Source: Nisaea denitrificans DSM 18348 (GTDB lineage Bacteria > Pseudomonadota > Alphaproteobacteria > Thalassobaculales > Thalassobaculaceae). Taken from it: a stretch of DNA of 64,000 bases. This document shows, piece after piece, positions 9,127-21,269 of the stretch. Where the stretch lies: positions 310,001 to 374,000 of the forward strand of contig NZ_AUFM01000015.1 in the NCBI RefSeq assembly GCF_000426505.1. The letters run 5' to 3'. Under the pieces are notes generated by a model. The model was not told where the DNA came from. It saw only the letters and a program-made list of their open reading frames with translations, and did not search any database. Numbering within the stretch: position 1 is the stretch's first letter; each line of letters begins with the position of its first letter. Position numbers and translations under genes: made by a program.

Positions 9127-9363
9127 ATGTCCCACGTCCCCCACGAGCTCGCGGATGAATTCCCGGATGCGGCCGAGAAGATCCATGACCTGAAACTCAA
9201 CAACGCCCATTTTGCCAAAATCGCGGACGCATATCATGAAGTGAACCGCGAAATTCACCGGATCGAAGCGGAGATCGAGACCACATCCGATGCTTATGCC
9301 GAGGAGCTGAAGAAGAAGCGGCTGGCCCTCAAGGATGAGATTGCGGGCTTCCTGACCGCTTGA
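9127..9363 (+). CDS. DUF465 (YdcH-like) small helical protein
   Basis: 78 residues, all helical. The start at 9127 is set by the Shine-Dalgarno sequence AGGAGG nine bases upstream; the upstream in-frame ATG at 9094 has none. The sequence matches the DUF465 pattern, with HELADEFPDAAEKIHDLK, then heptad-like charged repeats (EVNREIHRIEAEIE) and KKKRLALKDEI. Members are short coiled-coil proteins of unknown function that are very common in Proteobacteria. It ends five bases before the convergent kinase gene. Confidence 0.88.
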   Translation: MSHVPHELADEFPDAAEKIHDLKLNNAHFAKIADAYHEVNREIHRIEAEIETTSDAYAEELKKKRLALKDEIAGFLTA

Positions 9364-9368
9364 GTTTT

Positions 9369-12300
9369 TCAGCTATCGATGAGATCGCTCTCGAGCAGAT
9401 CCAGCGCCTGCAGATGGGCCCGGATCTCGCCGAGGGCGGTCCCGATTTCTTGCTCGAACGTCGCTTGAGCAGCTGCGATTGACGGCCCGGAGCCGCCATC
9501 CTCACGCAGAGATTTTTCCAGATCGCCGGCTGCCGCACTGAGAGCTGAGAGACCAAGGTTTCCGGCGACCCCCTTCACCTGATGCGCCAGCCTCTCTGCC
9601 GCGATATTGTCGCCCGCTGAAAGGTGAGTCCGCAGCATCTCGGCCGATCCTGTGTTCTGCCGGCAGAACTCGTTGAACAACTTCGCCGCGATATCCGGCG
9701 CGCCAAGCAACTGCACCATCTTGTCGAAAGGCGCGAATACGCGCGTGGGCTCTTCGGACTGCGGCTGCCGGGCCGACGATAGCGCTATGGCAGCCCTCTC
9801 TACTCTGGCGGCAGATAGAGCCTCATAGAGTTTTTCTTCCGAGATCGGCTTGGCGACATGGCCGTTCATGCCTGCGGCCAGACATCGCTCGACCTCCGAT
9901 GTCATCGCGTGTGCCGTCGCAGCGATAATCGGCAGGTCCACAAACCGGCCATCACTGCGGATCTGCCGGGTTGCCTCAATGCCATCCATCACGGGCATCT
10001 GGATATCCATCAGCACTGCATCGAAGCGGTCGGGGTCTGACCCCGTCACCGCCTGCACTGCGGCTTCACCATTCCAGACAAGTTCGACTTCGGCGCCTAT
10101 TCCGCGCAACACGGCTTCGACAACCTGCTGGTTGATCTGGTTATCCTCGGCGACGAGGATTCGCATCCCCCGAAGGTGCACGGTCGCTGCATCGGCAAGT
10201 TCACGATCCACATCCGATGGCTCCTGGTTTTTCCAGAATGCAGTCAGAAGCTGCAACATACGATGTTGTGAAAGTGGCTTCGTGAGAACTGCACTGGCTC
10301 CAGCCTCCCGCGCATCCTCGTCGAGTGCTTCTTTATTCGAACCGGTGACCAGTACAATTCTGGGCGCGTCATCATCATCGACGGTCGCCAGGATATCTCT
10401 CGTAGCCTGGACACCATCCCCATCGGGCATCATCCAGTCCATGAAGATGACCTTGAACGGCGCGCCTGCGCGGCGGGCCGTGGAAACCGCCGTGATCGCC
10501 TCGGCGGCAGAGCCCGCTTCCGCAACCTCCAGCGCCAGCGGCTTGAGCATGCCAGTTATAACCAGCCGGGCTGTCGGATTGTCATCCACAACGAGAACCC
10601 GCCAGGCTTCAAAACGCTCCGCGTCCAGCCCGCCTACCCGCTGCGAGAGCAACGATACGGTGAACGGTAGGACCACATGGAATATACTACCTTTGCCCGG
10701 TGTGCTTTCAGCCCAGATCCGCCCGCCCATCCGGGTGGCCAGATCCAGGCAAATCGAAAGTCCGAGACCGGTTCCGCCAAACTGGCGGGTGGTCGAGATA
10801 TCGGCCTGGGCAAACGGCTTGAAGATTTTCTGCTGCTGCTCGGCAGTCATGCCGATACCGGAATCCTCGACCATGAAATGCAACTCGGCGCAATCCTCGC
10901 TGAGCTCATGCGGGCGAACCGAGAGTTTGACCAGCCCGGTCTTTGTGAATTTCACCGCATTGCTACAAAGGTTCGTCAGAATCTGGCCTATCCGTAGCGG
11001 GTCGCCGAACAAATCAACCGGCATGTCGGGATCGATCTGGATTTCAAACGACAGCCCCTTCTCATCCGCCCGGTCCTTCGCCAGGCCGCCGACCTGTTCG
11101 ATAACCTCCCTCAAGTCGAAGTCCGTCGCCTCGATCTCGAGCTCGCCGGCTTCAATCTTCGAGAAATCGAGCACGTCATTGATGATCCCCATCAGGATCT
11201 GTGACGAGGACACGATCTTCCTGACAAAATCTGACTGGTTCTCATTGAGCTCGGTTCGCTGGAGCAAACGGCTCAAGCCAACAATGCCATTGAGCGGTGT
11301 CCGGATCTCGTGGCTCATATTGGCGAGAAATCCGGATTTTGCGCGATTTGCGGCTTCCGCTTCTTCCTGGCGCTGTTTCAATTCGGTGATATCGACTCGA
11401 AAAGACAAAAAACCACCATCCGGTGTTCGCGAATCCTGAATACGGATCCAGCGCCCGTCCGGCAGAGCCTGCTCGAATGCCGGCCCTGGCTCAATGAACT
11501 GCTGCATCCGGAGGGCAACCCATTCTTCCTCTCGCCCAACAGCCTCGCTTATCTCTCCAGCACTAGCGGCAACACGAATGATATCCTCGTAGAGGGCCCC
11601 GGGGATCATGGCCTCTCCCGCGTTGGGGTAGAGTTTCTTGAAGCGTTCGTTACAAATCATCATCCGCATGTCGCGGTCATAGAGAATGAAAGCGCCATTC
11701 ATGGCATCGAGCGCGATACGCAACTGCCGTTCCGCTTCGGTTGCCTTTTCCTTAGCCTCGACCAGGCCATTTTCCTGCGCCGCGAGAGTCTCAAGATCCC
11801 GGCGACGGCGCTCCTGAAAAAGTCCAATCCCGAAAAGCGGTATCGCTATCGCCATGCCGATCAGACTGACGGGCACCCAAACATTCCAGTAGATCGATTC
11901 CGGGACAATCCAGCCGCCCTTTGGACGCCCCGCCAGATACCAGCTACCGACCGGCAAATTCACCTGCTGTAGGACAGGCATGTCTTCGAAGATTGCTTCG
12001 CTGCCGAAAAACACATCGCCGTTCAGACCGGCCCCGTCACGTCCACGGATCGCGAAATCAAAATCCAGTGAGGCCGGGTCTGCCCCGGCGGCGGCATAAA
12101 GTTTTTCTGCATCGATCACGGCCGAGACCAGACCCCAGAAAAACTCGGTGCCGTCCTCATCTTTGGCAAAGACCGGGTATCGCCCGATAATCCCGATGCC
12201 GCCCTGAAGAAGAGTCAGCGGCCCGGCGAGCACCAAGTCTCCATTATCGCGGGCGGTGAGCGCAGCAGCGCGCTGTTTCTCGTTCTTTCGATAATCAAGC

Positions 12301-12659
12301 CCGATCGCGGCTTCATTCCCTTCGAGAGGATAAATATACCGCAGCACGAGACCAGGCGCGGCGCCGATGTTTCGGAGTTGCAGCCTATTTGTGAACAAGC
12401 GCTCCGCAATACTGTCGAACCGCTTCTCAGACATATCGGGGTCAGTGGAGATAACAGCGGCGAGACCGCCTACAAGTCTAAGGTTCGCGCCGATCTCGCC
12501 TTCAAGGCGTGTCCGGAGCAGATTAAGTTTCTCGGAAACATGGCGCCGCGTTTCAGCAAAATATTTGTCCCGGGCCTCCTCCACGAGAAGAAACCCAACC
12601 CCGAGTGTCACTGCAATAGCCATGACGGCCGGGGCCATGGAAATAAATCGACCTCGCAT
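9369..12659 (-). CDS. Hybrid histidine kinase: CHASE-PAS-HisKA-HATPase-REC-REC-Hpt
   Basis: 1096 residues from the ATG at 12659, which has AGGAAGA upstream; a TTG at 12677 is weaker. In order: TM helix (about 6-26), periplasmic CHASE-like sensor (about 35-255), second TM (about 260-282), short coiled coil, PAS (about 310-430), and HisKA with the phospho-histidine in SHEIRTPLNG (H450). The HATPase carries N, G1 and G2 boxes, including GTGLGLSI. Two receivers follow with aspartates D741 (FMDWMMP) and D885 (LMDIQMP), then a C-terminal Hpt domain with H1026 (AHQVKGVAGNLG). All phospho-acceptors are intact, so the relay is complete within one chain. The ligand and output regulator are unknown. The neighbour across a divergent gap is glutamate dehydrogenase. 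Confidence 0.95.
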   Translation of the reverse strand: MRGRFISMAPAVMAIAVTLGVGFLLVEEARDKYFAETRRHVSEKLNLLRTRLEGEIGANLRLVGGLAAVISTDPDMSEKRFDSIAERLFTNRLQLRNIGAAPGLVLRYIYPLEGNEAAIGLDYRKNEKQRAAALTARDNGDLVLAGPLTLLQGGIGIIGRYPVFAKDEDGTEFFWGLVSAVIDAEKLYAAAGADPASLDFDFAIRGRDGAGLNGDVFFGSEAIFEDMPVLQQVNLPVGSWYLAGRPKGGWIVPESIYWNVWVPVSLIGMAIAIPLFGIGLFQERRRRDLETLAAQENGLVEAKEKATEAERQLRIALDAMNGAFILYDRDMRMMICNERFKKLYPNAGEAMIPGALYEDIIRVAASAGEISEAVGREEEWVALRMQQFIEPGPAFEQALPDGRWIRIQDSRTPDGGFLSFRVDITELKQRQEEAEAANRAKSGFLANMSHEIRTPLNGIVGLSRLLQRTELNENQSDFVRKIVSSSQILMGIINDVLDFSKIEAGELEIEATDFDLREVIEQVGGLAKDRADEKGLSFEIQIDPDMPVDLFGDPLRIGQILTNLCSNAVKFTKTGLVKLSVRPHELSEDCAELHFMVEDSGIGMTAEQQQKIFKPFAQADISTTRQFGGTGLGLSICLDLATRMGGRIWAESTPGKGSIFHVVLPFTVSLLSQRVGGLDAERFEAWRVLVVDDNPTARLVITGMLKPLALEVAEAGSAAEAITAVSTARRAGAPFKVIFMDWMMPDGDGVQATRDILATVDDDDAPRIVLVTGSNKEALDEDAREAGASAVLTKPLSQHRMLQLLTAFWKNQEPSDVDRELADAATVHLRGMRILVAEDNQINQQVVEAVLRGIGAEVELVWNGEAAVQAVTGSDPDRFDAVLMDIQMPVMDGIEATRQIRSDGRFVDLPIIAATAHAMTSEVERCLAAGMNGHVAKPISEEKLYEALSAARVERAAIALSSARQPQSEEPTRVFAPFDKMVQLLGAPDIAAKLFNEFCRQNTGSAEMLRTHLSAGDNIAAERLAHQVKGVAGNLGLSALSAAAGDLEKSLREDGGSGPSIAAAQATFEQEIGTALGEIRAHLQALDLLESDLIDS

Positions 12660-12965
12660 ACGCTCTTCCTGACCCAAGGCCGCTTGCGGCCCCCCTCTAT
12701 TCAGAATTGTCTCCGCTGAAACATGGCCGAACGCCGTTACTATTCCCTTAAGAGAGTGCGGCAGGGTCTTAACCAGACGACATGTCAGTTACGCTGCATC
12801 CTGCCTCGCGATAATCAGACGGCATTCCTCATTCGGCCAGGTCCCGTTGGGTGCAGAACTCCGTTATTTGCCGAAATTTCAATAATTTGACGCTTCAGCG
12901 CCCGATTCAATTGGGTTAGCCTGTTTATGGGCTGGCTCAAGCGTACGGTGGCGGGAGGAAATCGC
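12660..12965. other. Divergent intergenic region, kinase / glutamate dehydrogenase
   Basis: About 300 bases with no supported gene. It must hold the two divergent promoters. A TTGACG hexamer near 12889 is suggestive of a -35 for the dehydrogenase, but no good -10 follows at the right spacing. No clear dyad or terminator was seen. Confidence 0.5.
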
Positions 12966-15900
12966 ATGCGCGATAAGTTGCACACCTTGAAGCAAGAACT
13001 CGTCGACGGCGTTATCGCACTCGCAGAAGAGCGGATCGCCAAGGACAAGCAGGCGGAAGCCAAAAGCTTCATCAGGCAATTCTACGCAAATGTCGCGCCT
13101 CAGGACATTTTGTCCGAGGAACCGGAAGACTTGTTCGGCAGCGCATTGTCAATCTGGGCCTTCGGCAAGACCCGGGCTCCCGGCTCCACCAAGATTCGGG
13201 CCTATAATCCCCGTTTCGAATCCACCGGCTGGCAGTCGCCACACACTGTCATAGAGATCGTCAATGACGACATGCCGTTTCTGGTCGATTCAGTCACCAC
13301 GGCGCTGACAACGCTGGACCTCACGGTCCACCTCGTCATCCACCCGATCCTGAAGCTCAACCGGTCACCAAGCGGCAAGGCCGAGGCGCTACTGGATCAG
13401 GAAGAAGCTTGCGACGGCATGATTCGGGAATCCTTCATGCAGCTGCGCATCTCCGAGCAGAGCTCGGCAGAGGTCCTGTCCAATATCGAGGCCGAGTTGC
13501 ACTCGGTGCTCGATGATGTGAGGGCTTCCGTCGAGGACTGGCGGACGATGCGGGAGAAGGTACTCGACGTCGTCACCGAGATCGGTGTGCGCGAGACCCC
13601 GCACAATCGGGAGGAAGTCAGCGAGGTCATCGATTTCCTGCGCTGGATTGAAGACAATCACTTCACCTTCCTCGGGTATCGCGAGCTGGACTATGTCGGC
13701 AGCGGCAAGAGCGCGCATATGGAGGTTGTCGCCGGCTCGGGTCTTGGCATCCTGCGTAAACCGGAGACCAGCGTCTTCGGTGGGTTACGGGATTTAGGCA
13801 AACTTCCCGAGGATGTAAGACGTTTCCTGACCAGCCCAGACCTGCTGCTGATCATGAAGGCGAACCGGAAGGCCCGGGTCCATCGCCCTGTCTATATGGA
13901 CACGATCATCGTCAAGAAGATCGACAAGGCGGGCAAGGTCACCGGCGAGCATCGGTTCATCGGCCTCTTCACGTCCGTCGCCTACAATCAGAGCCCTGGC
14001 GAAATTCCGATGCTGCGGCAAAAGGTGCAGCGGATCGTCTCCCGAGGGGGGTTCGCGCAGGAGAGTCATGATGGCAAGGCTCTGATCAACATCCTTGAGA
14101 CCTATCCGCGCGATGAGCTGTTTCAGGCCAGCGAGGATGCCTTGCTGACCACGTCGATCGGGGTTCTACACTTGCAGGAGCGGCAGAAAACCGCGCTCTT
14201 CGTGCGTTCCGATCCGTTCGAACGATTCGTTTCTGTAATATTATTTGTTCCACGCGATCACTACACGACCCAAATCAGGGAACGGTTCGCAGACATTCTC
14301 GCGCAGGCCTTCAAGGGCCACGTTGCGGCTTTCTATACCCAGATGTCCGAATCCGTCCTCGCGCGCCTTCATTTCATTATTGCAACGGAACGGGGGTCGG
14401 TCCCCGATGTCGACATCGAGGAACTTGAGCGTCGCCTTGCAGATGCCGCCCGGTCCTGGTCCGACAAGCTGCATCAGGCCCTGATCGAAGCCAAGGGCGA
14501 GGAGCAGGGCAACGCGCTGCACCGTCGATATCGGGACGCCTTTCCCTCTTCCTACCGCGAAACCTATTCCGCCCAAGGCGCGATTTTCGACATTGAGCGG
14601 ATCGAGGAAACCATGGCGGACGGAAGTCTCGCCATGAATCTCTTCCGCCCCATCGGATCCGAAGAGACCCAGCTCTACCTCAAGTTTTTCCACATCGACA
14701 CGCCGGTGCCGCTCTCCGACGTCATGCCGATGATCGAAAATATGGGTGTCCGCGTCCTGAGCGAGCATCCGTATGAAGTCGTCTCCAAGGACCTCTCCAG
14801 CACTGTCTGGATCCACGATTTCGAGATGCAGCTCCGCAGCGGGCAAAGCGTCGATATCGAGGCCATGCGCCAACCGTTCCATGATGCCTTCGAAGCTGTC
14901 TGGACCGGAAAGATGGAGAATGACGGGTTCAATATCCTCATTCTGCAGGCCGGCCTGACATGGCGAGAAGTCGCCATGTTGCGGGCCTACGCGAAATATC
15001 TGCGTCAGGCAGCTTTCACGTTCTCCCAAGCCTATATGGAAGAGACGCTGGCGGAGAACGCGTCCATTGCAAAGCTGCTGGCCCGTCTGTTCGACGTCCG
15101 GTTCAATCCGGCAGTGGAAGAGGCCAAGCGTGCCACGACGACAAGCGAGATCCTGGCCGAGATCGAGGCGGCGCTCGACAATGTCGCCAATCTCGATCAG
15201 GACCGGATCATCCAGCGCTATCTCAACCTGATCCTGTCAACGATGCGGACCAACTATTACCAGCCTGACGCAGACGGGAACCCGAAGCCCTACATTTCGT
15301 TCAAGCTGGACAGCCAGGCCATCGAGGATCTGCCGCTACCGCGTCCTCTGGTCGAAATCTGGGTGTTCTCGCCCCGCACCGAGGCCGTGCATCTGCGCGG
15401 CGGCCGGGTGGCCCGCGGCGGTATTCGCTGGTCGGACCGCCGGGAGGATTTCCGGACCGAGATTCTCGGATTGATGAAGGCACAGCAGGTCAAGAATGCC
15501 GTCATCGTTCCCGTCGGCTCAAAGGGCGGATTCGTGGTCAAGCGCCCACCGGCTGACGGCACCCGCGAGGCCATGCAGGCCGAAGCGATCGAGTGCTACA
15601 AGACGATGATGCGCGGCATGCTGGATATCACCGACAATATCTCCGGCACCGATATCATTCCGCCGGAACATGTCGTCCGGCATGACGAAAACGATCCTTA
15701 TCTCGTGGTCGCCGCCGACAAGGGCACCGCCACCTTCTCCGACATCGCCAACGGCGTCTCGCAGGAATATGGCTTTTGGCTCGATGACGCTTTCGCATCG
15801 GGCGGTTCCGCCGGATACGATCACAAGAAAATGGCCATCACGGCGCGCGGCGCGTGGGAATCGGTGAAGCGCCATTTCCGGGAAATCGGCATCAACATCC

Positions 15901-17825
15901 AGACCACGGACTTTTCCGTGATCGGTGTCGGCGACATGAGTGGTGACGTCTTCGGCAACGGCATGCTGCTGTCGAAGCACATCAAGCTGATCGGCGCCTT
16001 CAACCACATGCATATCTTCTTCGATCCCACCCCGGACGCAGCGAAGACCTGGACCGAGCGCCAGCGGCTGTTCGATATGCCGCGCAGCAGCTGGACCGAT
16101 TACGACACCAAGCTGATTTCCAAGGGAGGCGGGATCTATCCGCGATCGCTGAAATCGATCGAGACCACGCCGGAGATGAAGTCCGTGCTCGGTATCAAGG
16201 CGGACAAAGTGACGCCGAACGACCTGATCCGGGCGATGCTGATGGCCCAGGTCGACCTGCTCTGGTTTGGCGGGATCGGCACCTACATCAAGGAGAGCAA
16301 GGAAACCAACGCCGACGCTGGCGACCGGGCAAACGACTCGCTGCGCATCGACGCCAAGGAGATTGGCGCAAAAGTCGTCGGCGAAGGCGCCAATCTCGGT
16401 GTGACGCAGCGTGCGCGCATCGAGTATGCGCTGGGCGGCGGGCGAATCAACACCGACGCCATCGACAATTCAGCCGGTGTCGACTGCTCGGATCACGAGG
16501 TCAATATCAAGATCCTCCTCGGCGCAGTCGTCACGGATGGCGATATGACCCGAAAGCAGCGGGACAAGCTGCTTGAGGAAATGACCGACGAGGTCGCGAC
16601 CCTGGTGCTCAAGGATAATTACGATCAGAGCCAGGCCCTGACCATGGCGGTCACAGAGGGTACCGCTCTGCTCGACGCCGAAACCCGGCTGATCCGGGAG
16701 CTGGAGCGCAGTCACCTGAAGCTGAACCGGGCGGTCGAATTCCTGCCCGACGACGAAACGCTGTCGGAACGCATGGCGGACGGACAGGGCCTGACCAGAC
16801 CGGAACTCGCGGTCCTGTTAGCCTATGCGAAGATGGAGCTCTACGACGAGATCCTGCCCTCCGATCTTCCGGACGACCCGATGCTGGCAGAGGATCTGAT
16901 CCGGTATTTCCCGGCCCGCCTGCACGGCAAGATGAACGACACGATCCGCAGCCACCGGCTGAAGCGCGAGATTATCGCGACATATATCGCCAACAGCATG
17001 ATCAACCGGGTCGGCGCCACTTTCGTCAACGCGGTGCGCGAGCAGACCGGCGATTCCTCGCCTGATATTGCCCGGGCCTATACCGTCGCCCGGGACGTGT
17101 TCGGCATCCGCCGCCTCTGGTCTGCGGTTGAGGATCTCGACAACAAGGTTCCCGCGGTCGTGCAAACCGAGATGCTGCAGGATATCAAACGCCTGGTGGA
17201 ACAGGCCGCGGTCTGGTTCCTGCGAAGCGAGCGCCGGCCGCTTGATCTCCAGGCTCTGACAGGAACTTATCTCGACGGCGTCGCCGAACTGACGGCGGAG
17301 CTCGACACGGTATTAACCGACTCCCATCGCGAAGCTGTCCAGAAGAAAGCGGCGAAGCACGAGGCCGCCGGGGTGCCGAAGGAACTGGCCCGTGGCGTTG
17401 CCAGCGCCGATATCCTGATTTCCGGCTGCGACATCGTCCGGCTGTCCGGCCAGACCGGGGAAAGCGTGCTGCAGGTGGCGGAAGTCTATTTCGCGGTCGG
17501 GCATGAATTCTCGCTCGACTGGCTGCGGGAGCGTGCCGATCACGTGGTTGCAGAGTCGCACTGGCAGAAGATGGCCGTGGCCGCCATCGTCGACGATTTC
17601 TACAGTCACCAGTTCCAGCTTGCCCAGAACGTCCTGGCGGAACGCAGCAATGGAAAGAGCAAGAAGGCGTCGGCCGAGGCTCTCATCGAAAAATGGTCGG
17701 ATACACGCGGCGATGCGTCAGCCCGGATGGATCGGCTGCTGGCTGACTTGCGGGCTGCCGACGGCGTCGATCTATCCATGCTGGCTGTAGCGAACGGCCA
17801 GTTCCGCTCGTTGCTCGCACACTAA
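12966..17825 (+). CDS. NAD-specific glutamate dehydrogenase, large (180-kDa) class
   Basis: 1619 residues. The start at 12966 is chosen because GGGAGGAAAT lies just ahead; the longer frame from 12927 lacks a ribosome site. The length and order fit the Bac_GDH family: a long N-terminal regulatory region with ACT-like parts, then the catalytic core. Visible core motifs are RGGRVARGGIRWSDR, VPVGSKGGFVVK (near residue 850, including the substrate lysine region), GGSAGYDHKKM and the nucleotide-binding VGEGANLGVT. The hexamer oxidises glutamate to 2-oxoglutarate and ammonia for catabolism, and is activated by aspartate in some species (family knowledge). It is followed 19 bases later by an UMF1 transporter. 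Confidence 0.96.
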   Translation: MRDKLHTLKQELVDGVIALAEERIAKDKQAEAKSFIRQFYANVAPQDILSEEPEDLFGSALSIWAFGKTRAPGSTKIRAYNPRFESTGWQSPHTVIEIVNDDMPFLVDSVTTALTTLDLTVHLVIHPILKLNRSPSGKAEALLDQEEACDGMIRESFMQLRISEQSSAEVLSNIEAELHSVLDDVRASVEDWRTMREKVLDVVTEIGVRETPHNREEVSEVIDFLRWIEDNHFTFLGYRELDYVGSGKSAHMEVVAGSGLGILRKPETSVFGGLRDLGKLPEDVRRFLTSPDLLLIMKANRKARVHRPVYMDTIIVKKIDKAGKVTGEHRFIGLFTSVAYNQSPGEIPMLRQKVQRIVSRGGFAQESHDGKALINILETYPRDELFQASEDALLTTSIGVLHLQERQKTALFVRSDPFERFVSVILFVPRDHYTTQIRERFADILAQAFKGHVAAFYTQMSESVLARLHFIIATERGSVPDVDIEELERRLADAARSWSDKLHQALIEAKGEEQGNALHRRYRDAFPSSYRETYSAQGAIFDIERIEETMADGSLAMNLFRPIGSEETQLYLKFFHIDTPVPLSDVMPMIENMGVRVLSEHPYEVVSKDLSSTVWIHDFEMQLRSGQSVDIEAMRQPFHDAFEAVWTGKMENDGFNILILQAGLTWREVAMLRAYAKYLRQAAFTFSQAYMEETLAENASIAKLLARLFDVRFNPAVEEAKRATTTSEILAEIEAALDNVANLDQDRIIQRYLNLILSTMRTNYYQPDADGNPKPYISFKLDSQAIEDLPLPRPLVEIWVFSPRTEAVHLRGGRVARGGIRWSDRREDFRTEILGLMKAQQVKNAVIVPVGSKGGFVVKRPPADGTREAMQAEAIECYKTMMRGMLDITDNISGTDIIPPEHVVRHDENDPYLVVAADKGTATFSDIANGVSQEYGFWLDDAFASGGSAGYDHKKMAITARGAWESVKRHFREIGINIQTTDFSVIGVGDMSGDVFGNGMLLSKHIKLIGAFNHMHIFFDPTPDAAKTWTERQRLFDMPRSSWTDYDTKLISKGGGIYPRSLKSIETTPEMKSVLGIKADKVTPNDLIRAMLMAQVDLLWFGGIGTYIKESKETNADAGDRANDSLRIDAKEIGAKVVGEGANLGVTQRARIEYALGGGRINTDAIDNSAGVDCSDHEVNIKILLGAVVTDGDMTRKQRDKLLEEMTDEVATLVLKDNYDQSQALTMAVTEGTALLDAETRLIRELERSHLKLNRAVEFLPDDETLSERMADGQGLTRPELAVLLAYAKMELYDEILPSDLPDDPMLAEDLIRYFPARLHGKMNDTIRSHRLKREIIATYIANSMINRVGATFVNAVREQTGDSSPDIARAYTVARDVFGIRRLWSAVEDLDNKVPAVVQTEMLQDIKRLVEQAAVWFLRSERRPLDLQALTGTYLDGVAELTAELDTVLTDSHREAVQKKAAKHEAAGVPKELARGVASADILISGCDIVRLSGQTGESVLQVAEVYFAVGHEFSLDWLRERADHVVAESHWQKMAVAAIVDDFYSHQFQLAQNVLAERSNGKSKKASAEALIEKWSDTRGDASARMDRLLADLRAADGVDLSMLAVANGQFRSLLAH

Positions 17826-17844
17826 CCGCGGCGGGTCGGTCTTC

Positions 17845-20287
<2,443 letters not shown>

Positions 20288-20304
20288 AAATACTTACAGG
20301 ACGA

Positions 20305-20320
20305 ACACAAGATATTGTGT
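20305..20320. repeat. Inverted repeat ACACAA-N4-TTGTGT between rnhB and ccrM
   Basis: Perfect 6-base arms with a 4-base spacer, 22 bases past the rnhB stop and about 108 bases ahead of ccrM. It is AT-rich and lacks a U-tract, so a protein-binding dyad is more plausible than a terminator. Confidence 0.35.
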
Positions 20321-20342
20321 GAAGAACGGTATCGTCTTCTGG

Positions 20343-20996
20343 TCAGAGTGTGACGCCATCGGCGAGAAGTGCTTCGCGGACCGGCCGGAAGGACCGCCGG
20401 TGATGATCCGTGACCCCGTGCGCGGCAATACCGGCCAGATGCTCGGCTGTGCCGTAACCTGCATTACGCTCCCAGCCGTATCCCGGATGAGCCGCCGCCA
20501 GAACGCGCATTGCATTGTCCCGGTGCACCTTGGCGATGATCGAGGCGGCGGCGATGCTGAGCGATTTCAGATCGCCTTTCACCACTGCACGCGCGGGAAC
20601 GGGATTGGGCGGCAAGCGGTTACCGTCGATCAGGTATAGATCCGGAGTTTTATCGAGACGTTGGGACAGAGCAGCAGCAGCCCGTCCCATCGCGACGTAG
20701 GTTGCCTGCAGTATGTTGATGCGATCGATCTCTTCGACCTCCGCAACCCCGATGCCATAGGGAACCAGACCGACGAGCGCCCCGGCGATGAGCTCCCGTT
20801 TGGCCGCGTTCAGCTTTTTGGAGTCCGTAACGTCCCTCAGAAGCGGGTCGGTATGCAGGGCAAACGGAATATGCACCGCCGCCGCCATAACCGGCCCCGC
20901 AAGCGGCCCGCGCCCGACCTCGTCAATGCCGACAATCACGGCGCCCTGTTCGGCGCCGGCTTCGATTTCCAGACTGAAATCAGACAAAAAACTCAT
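20343..20996 (-). CDS. rnhB: Ribonuclease HII
   Basis: About 217 residues from the ATG at 20996 (MSFLSDFSLEIEAG); a start at 21050 would add 18 residues unlike the family. Catalytic signatures are intact: IVGIDEVGRGPLAGPV with the DE pair, DSKKLNAAKRE, and the later IDGN and SIIAKVHRD motifs. The enzyme removes single ribonucleotides and RNA primers from RNA-DNA hybrids. It lies upstream of ccrM on the same strand; the rnhB-ccrM pairing is frequent in alphaproteobacteria. Confidence 0.96.
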   Translation of the reverse strand: MSFLSDFSLEIEAGAEQGAVIVGIDEVGRGPLAGPVMAAAVHIPFALHTDPLLRDVTDSKKLNAAKRELIAGALVGLVPYGIGVAEVEEIDRINILQATYVAMGRAAAALSQRLDKTPDLYLIDGNRLPPNPVPARAVVKGDLKSLSIAAASIIAKVHRDNAMRVLAAAHPGYGWERNAGYGTAEHLAGIAAHGVTDHHRRSFRPVREALLADGVTL

Positions 20997-21178
20997 TCCT
21001 GAGGTACAAAATCGGGATAGGACCCTACCTGAAAATCCGTTTGATACCAAGTCGCTACGCGGTCATTCCGGATATGGAAGCACCGGGTCTGCCGCATTTT
21101 CGCACCGGGCCCTACGAAATAGTCCTCCCTGGCGCTACACCTAGATACTGCCACGAAGGAAACCACGAAATATTGTAT

Positions 21179-21209
21179 CCATGACATGGTTCTGCTTGCG
21201 GTGTCATGG
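21179..21209. repeat. Inverted repeat CCATGACA-N15-TGTCATGG ahead of the LysE gene
   Basis: Perfect 8-base arms 31 bases end to end, 61 bases upstream of the LysE-type start. The spacing of about two helical turns between arm centres suits a dimeric regulator. No regulator gene is adjacent. Confidence 0.4.
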
Positions 21210-21269
21210 CCAGATAGCGACCTATTCAGTCGAAAGCCCGTAGACGGGCGCTGCTGCAAGGTTACTCCG

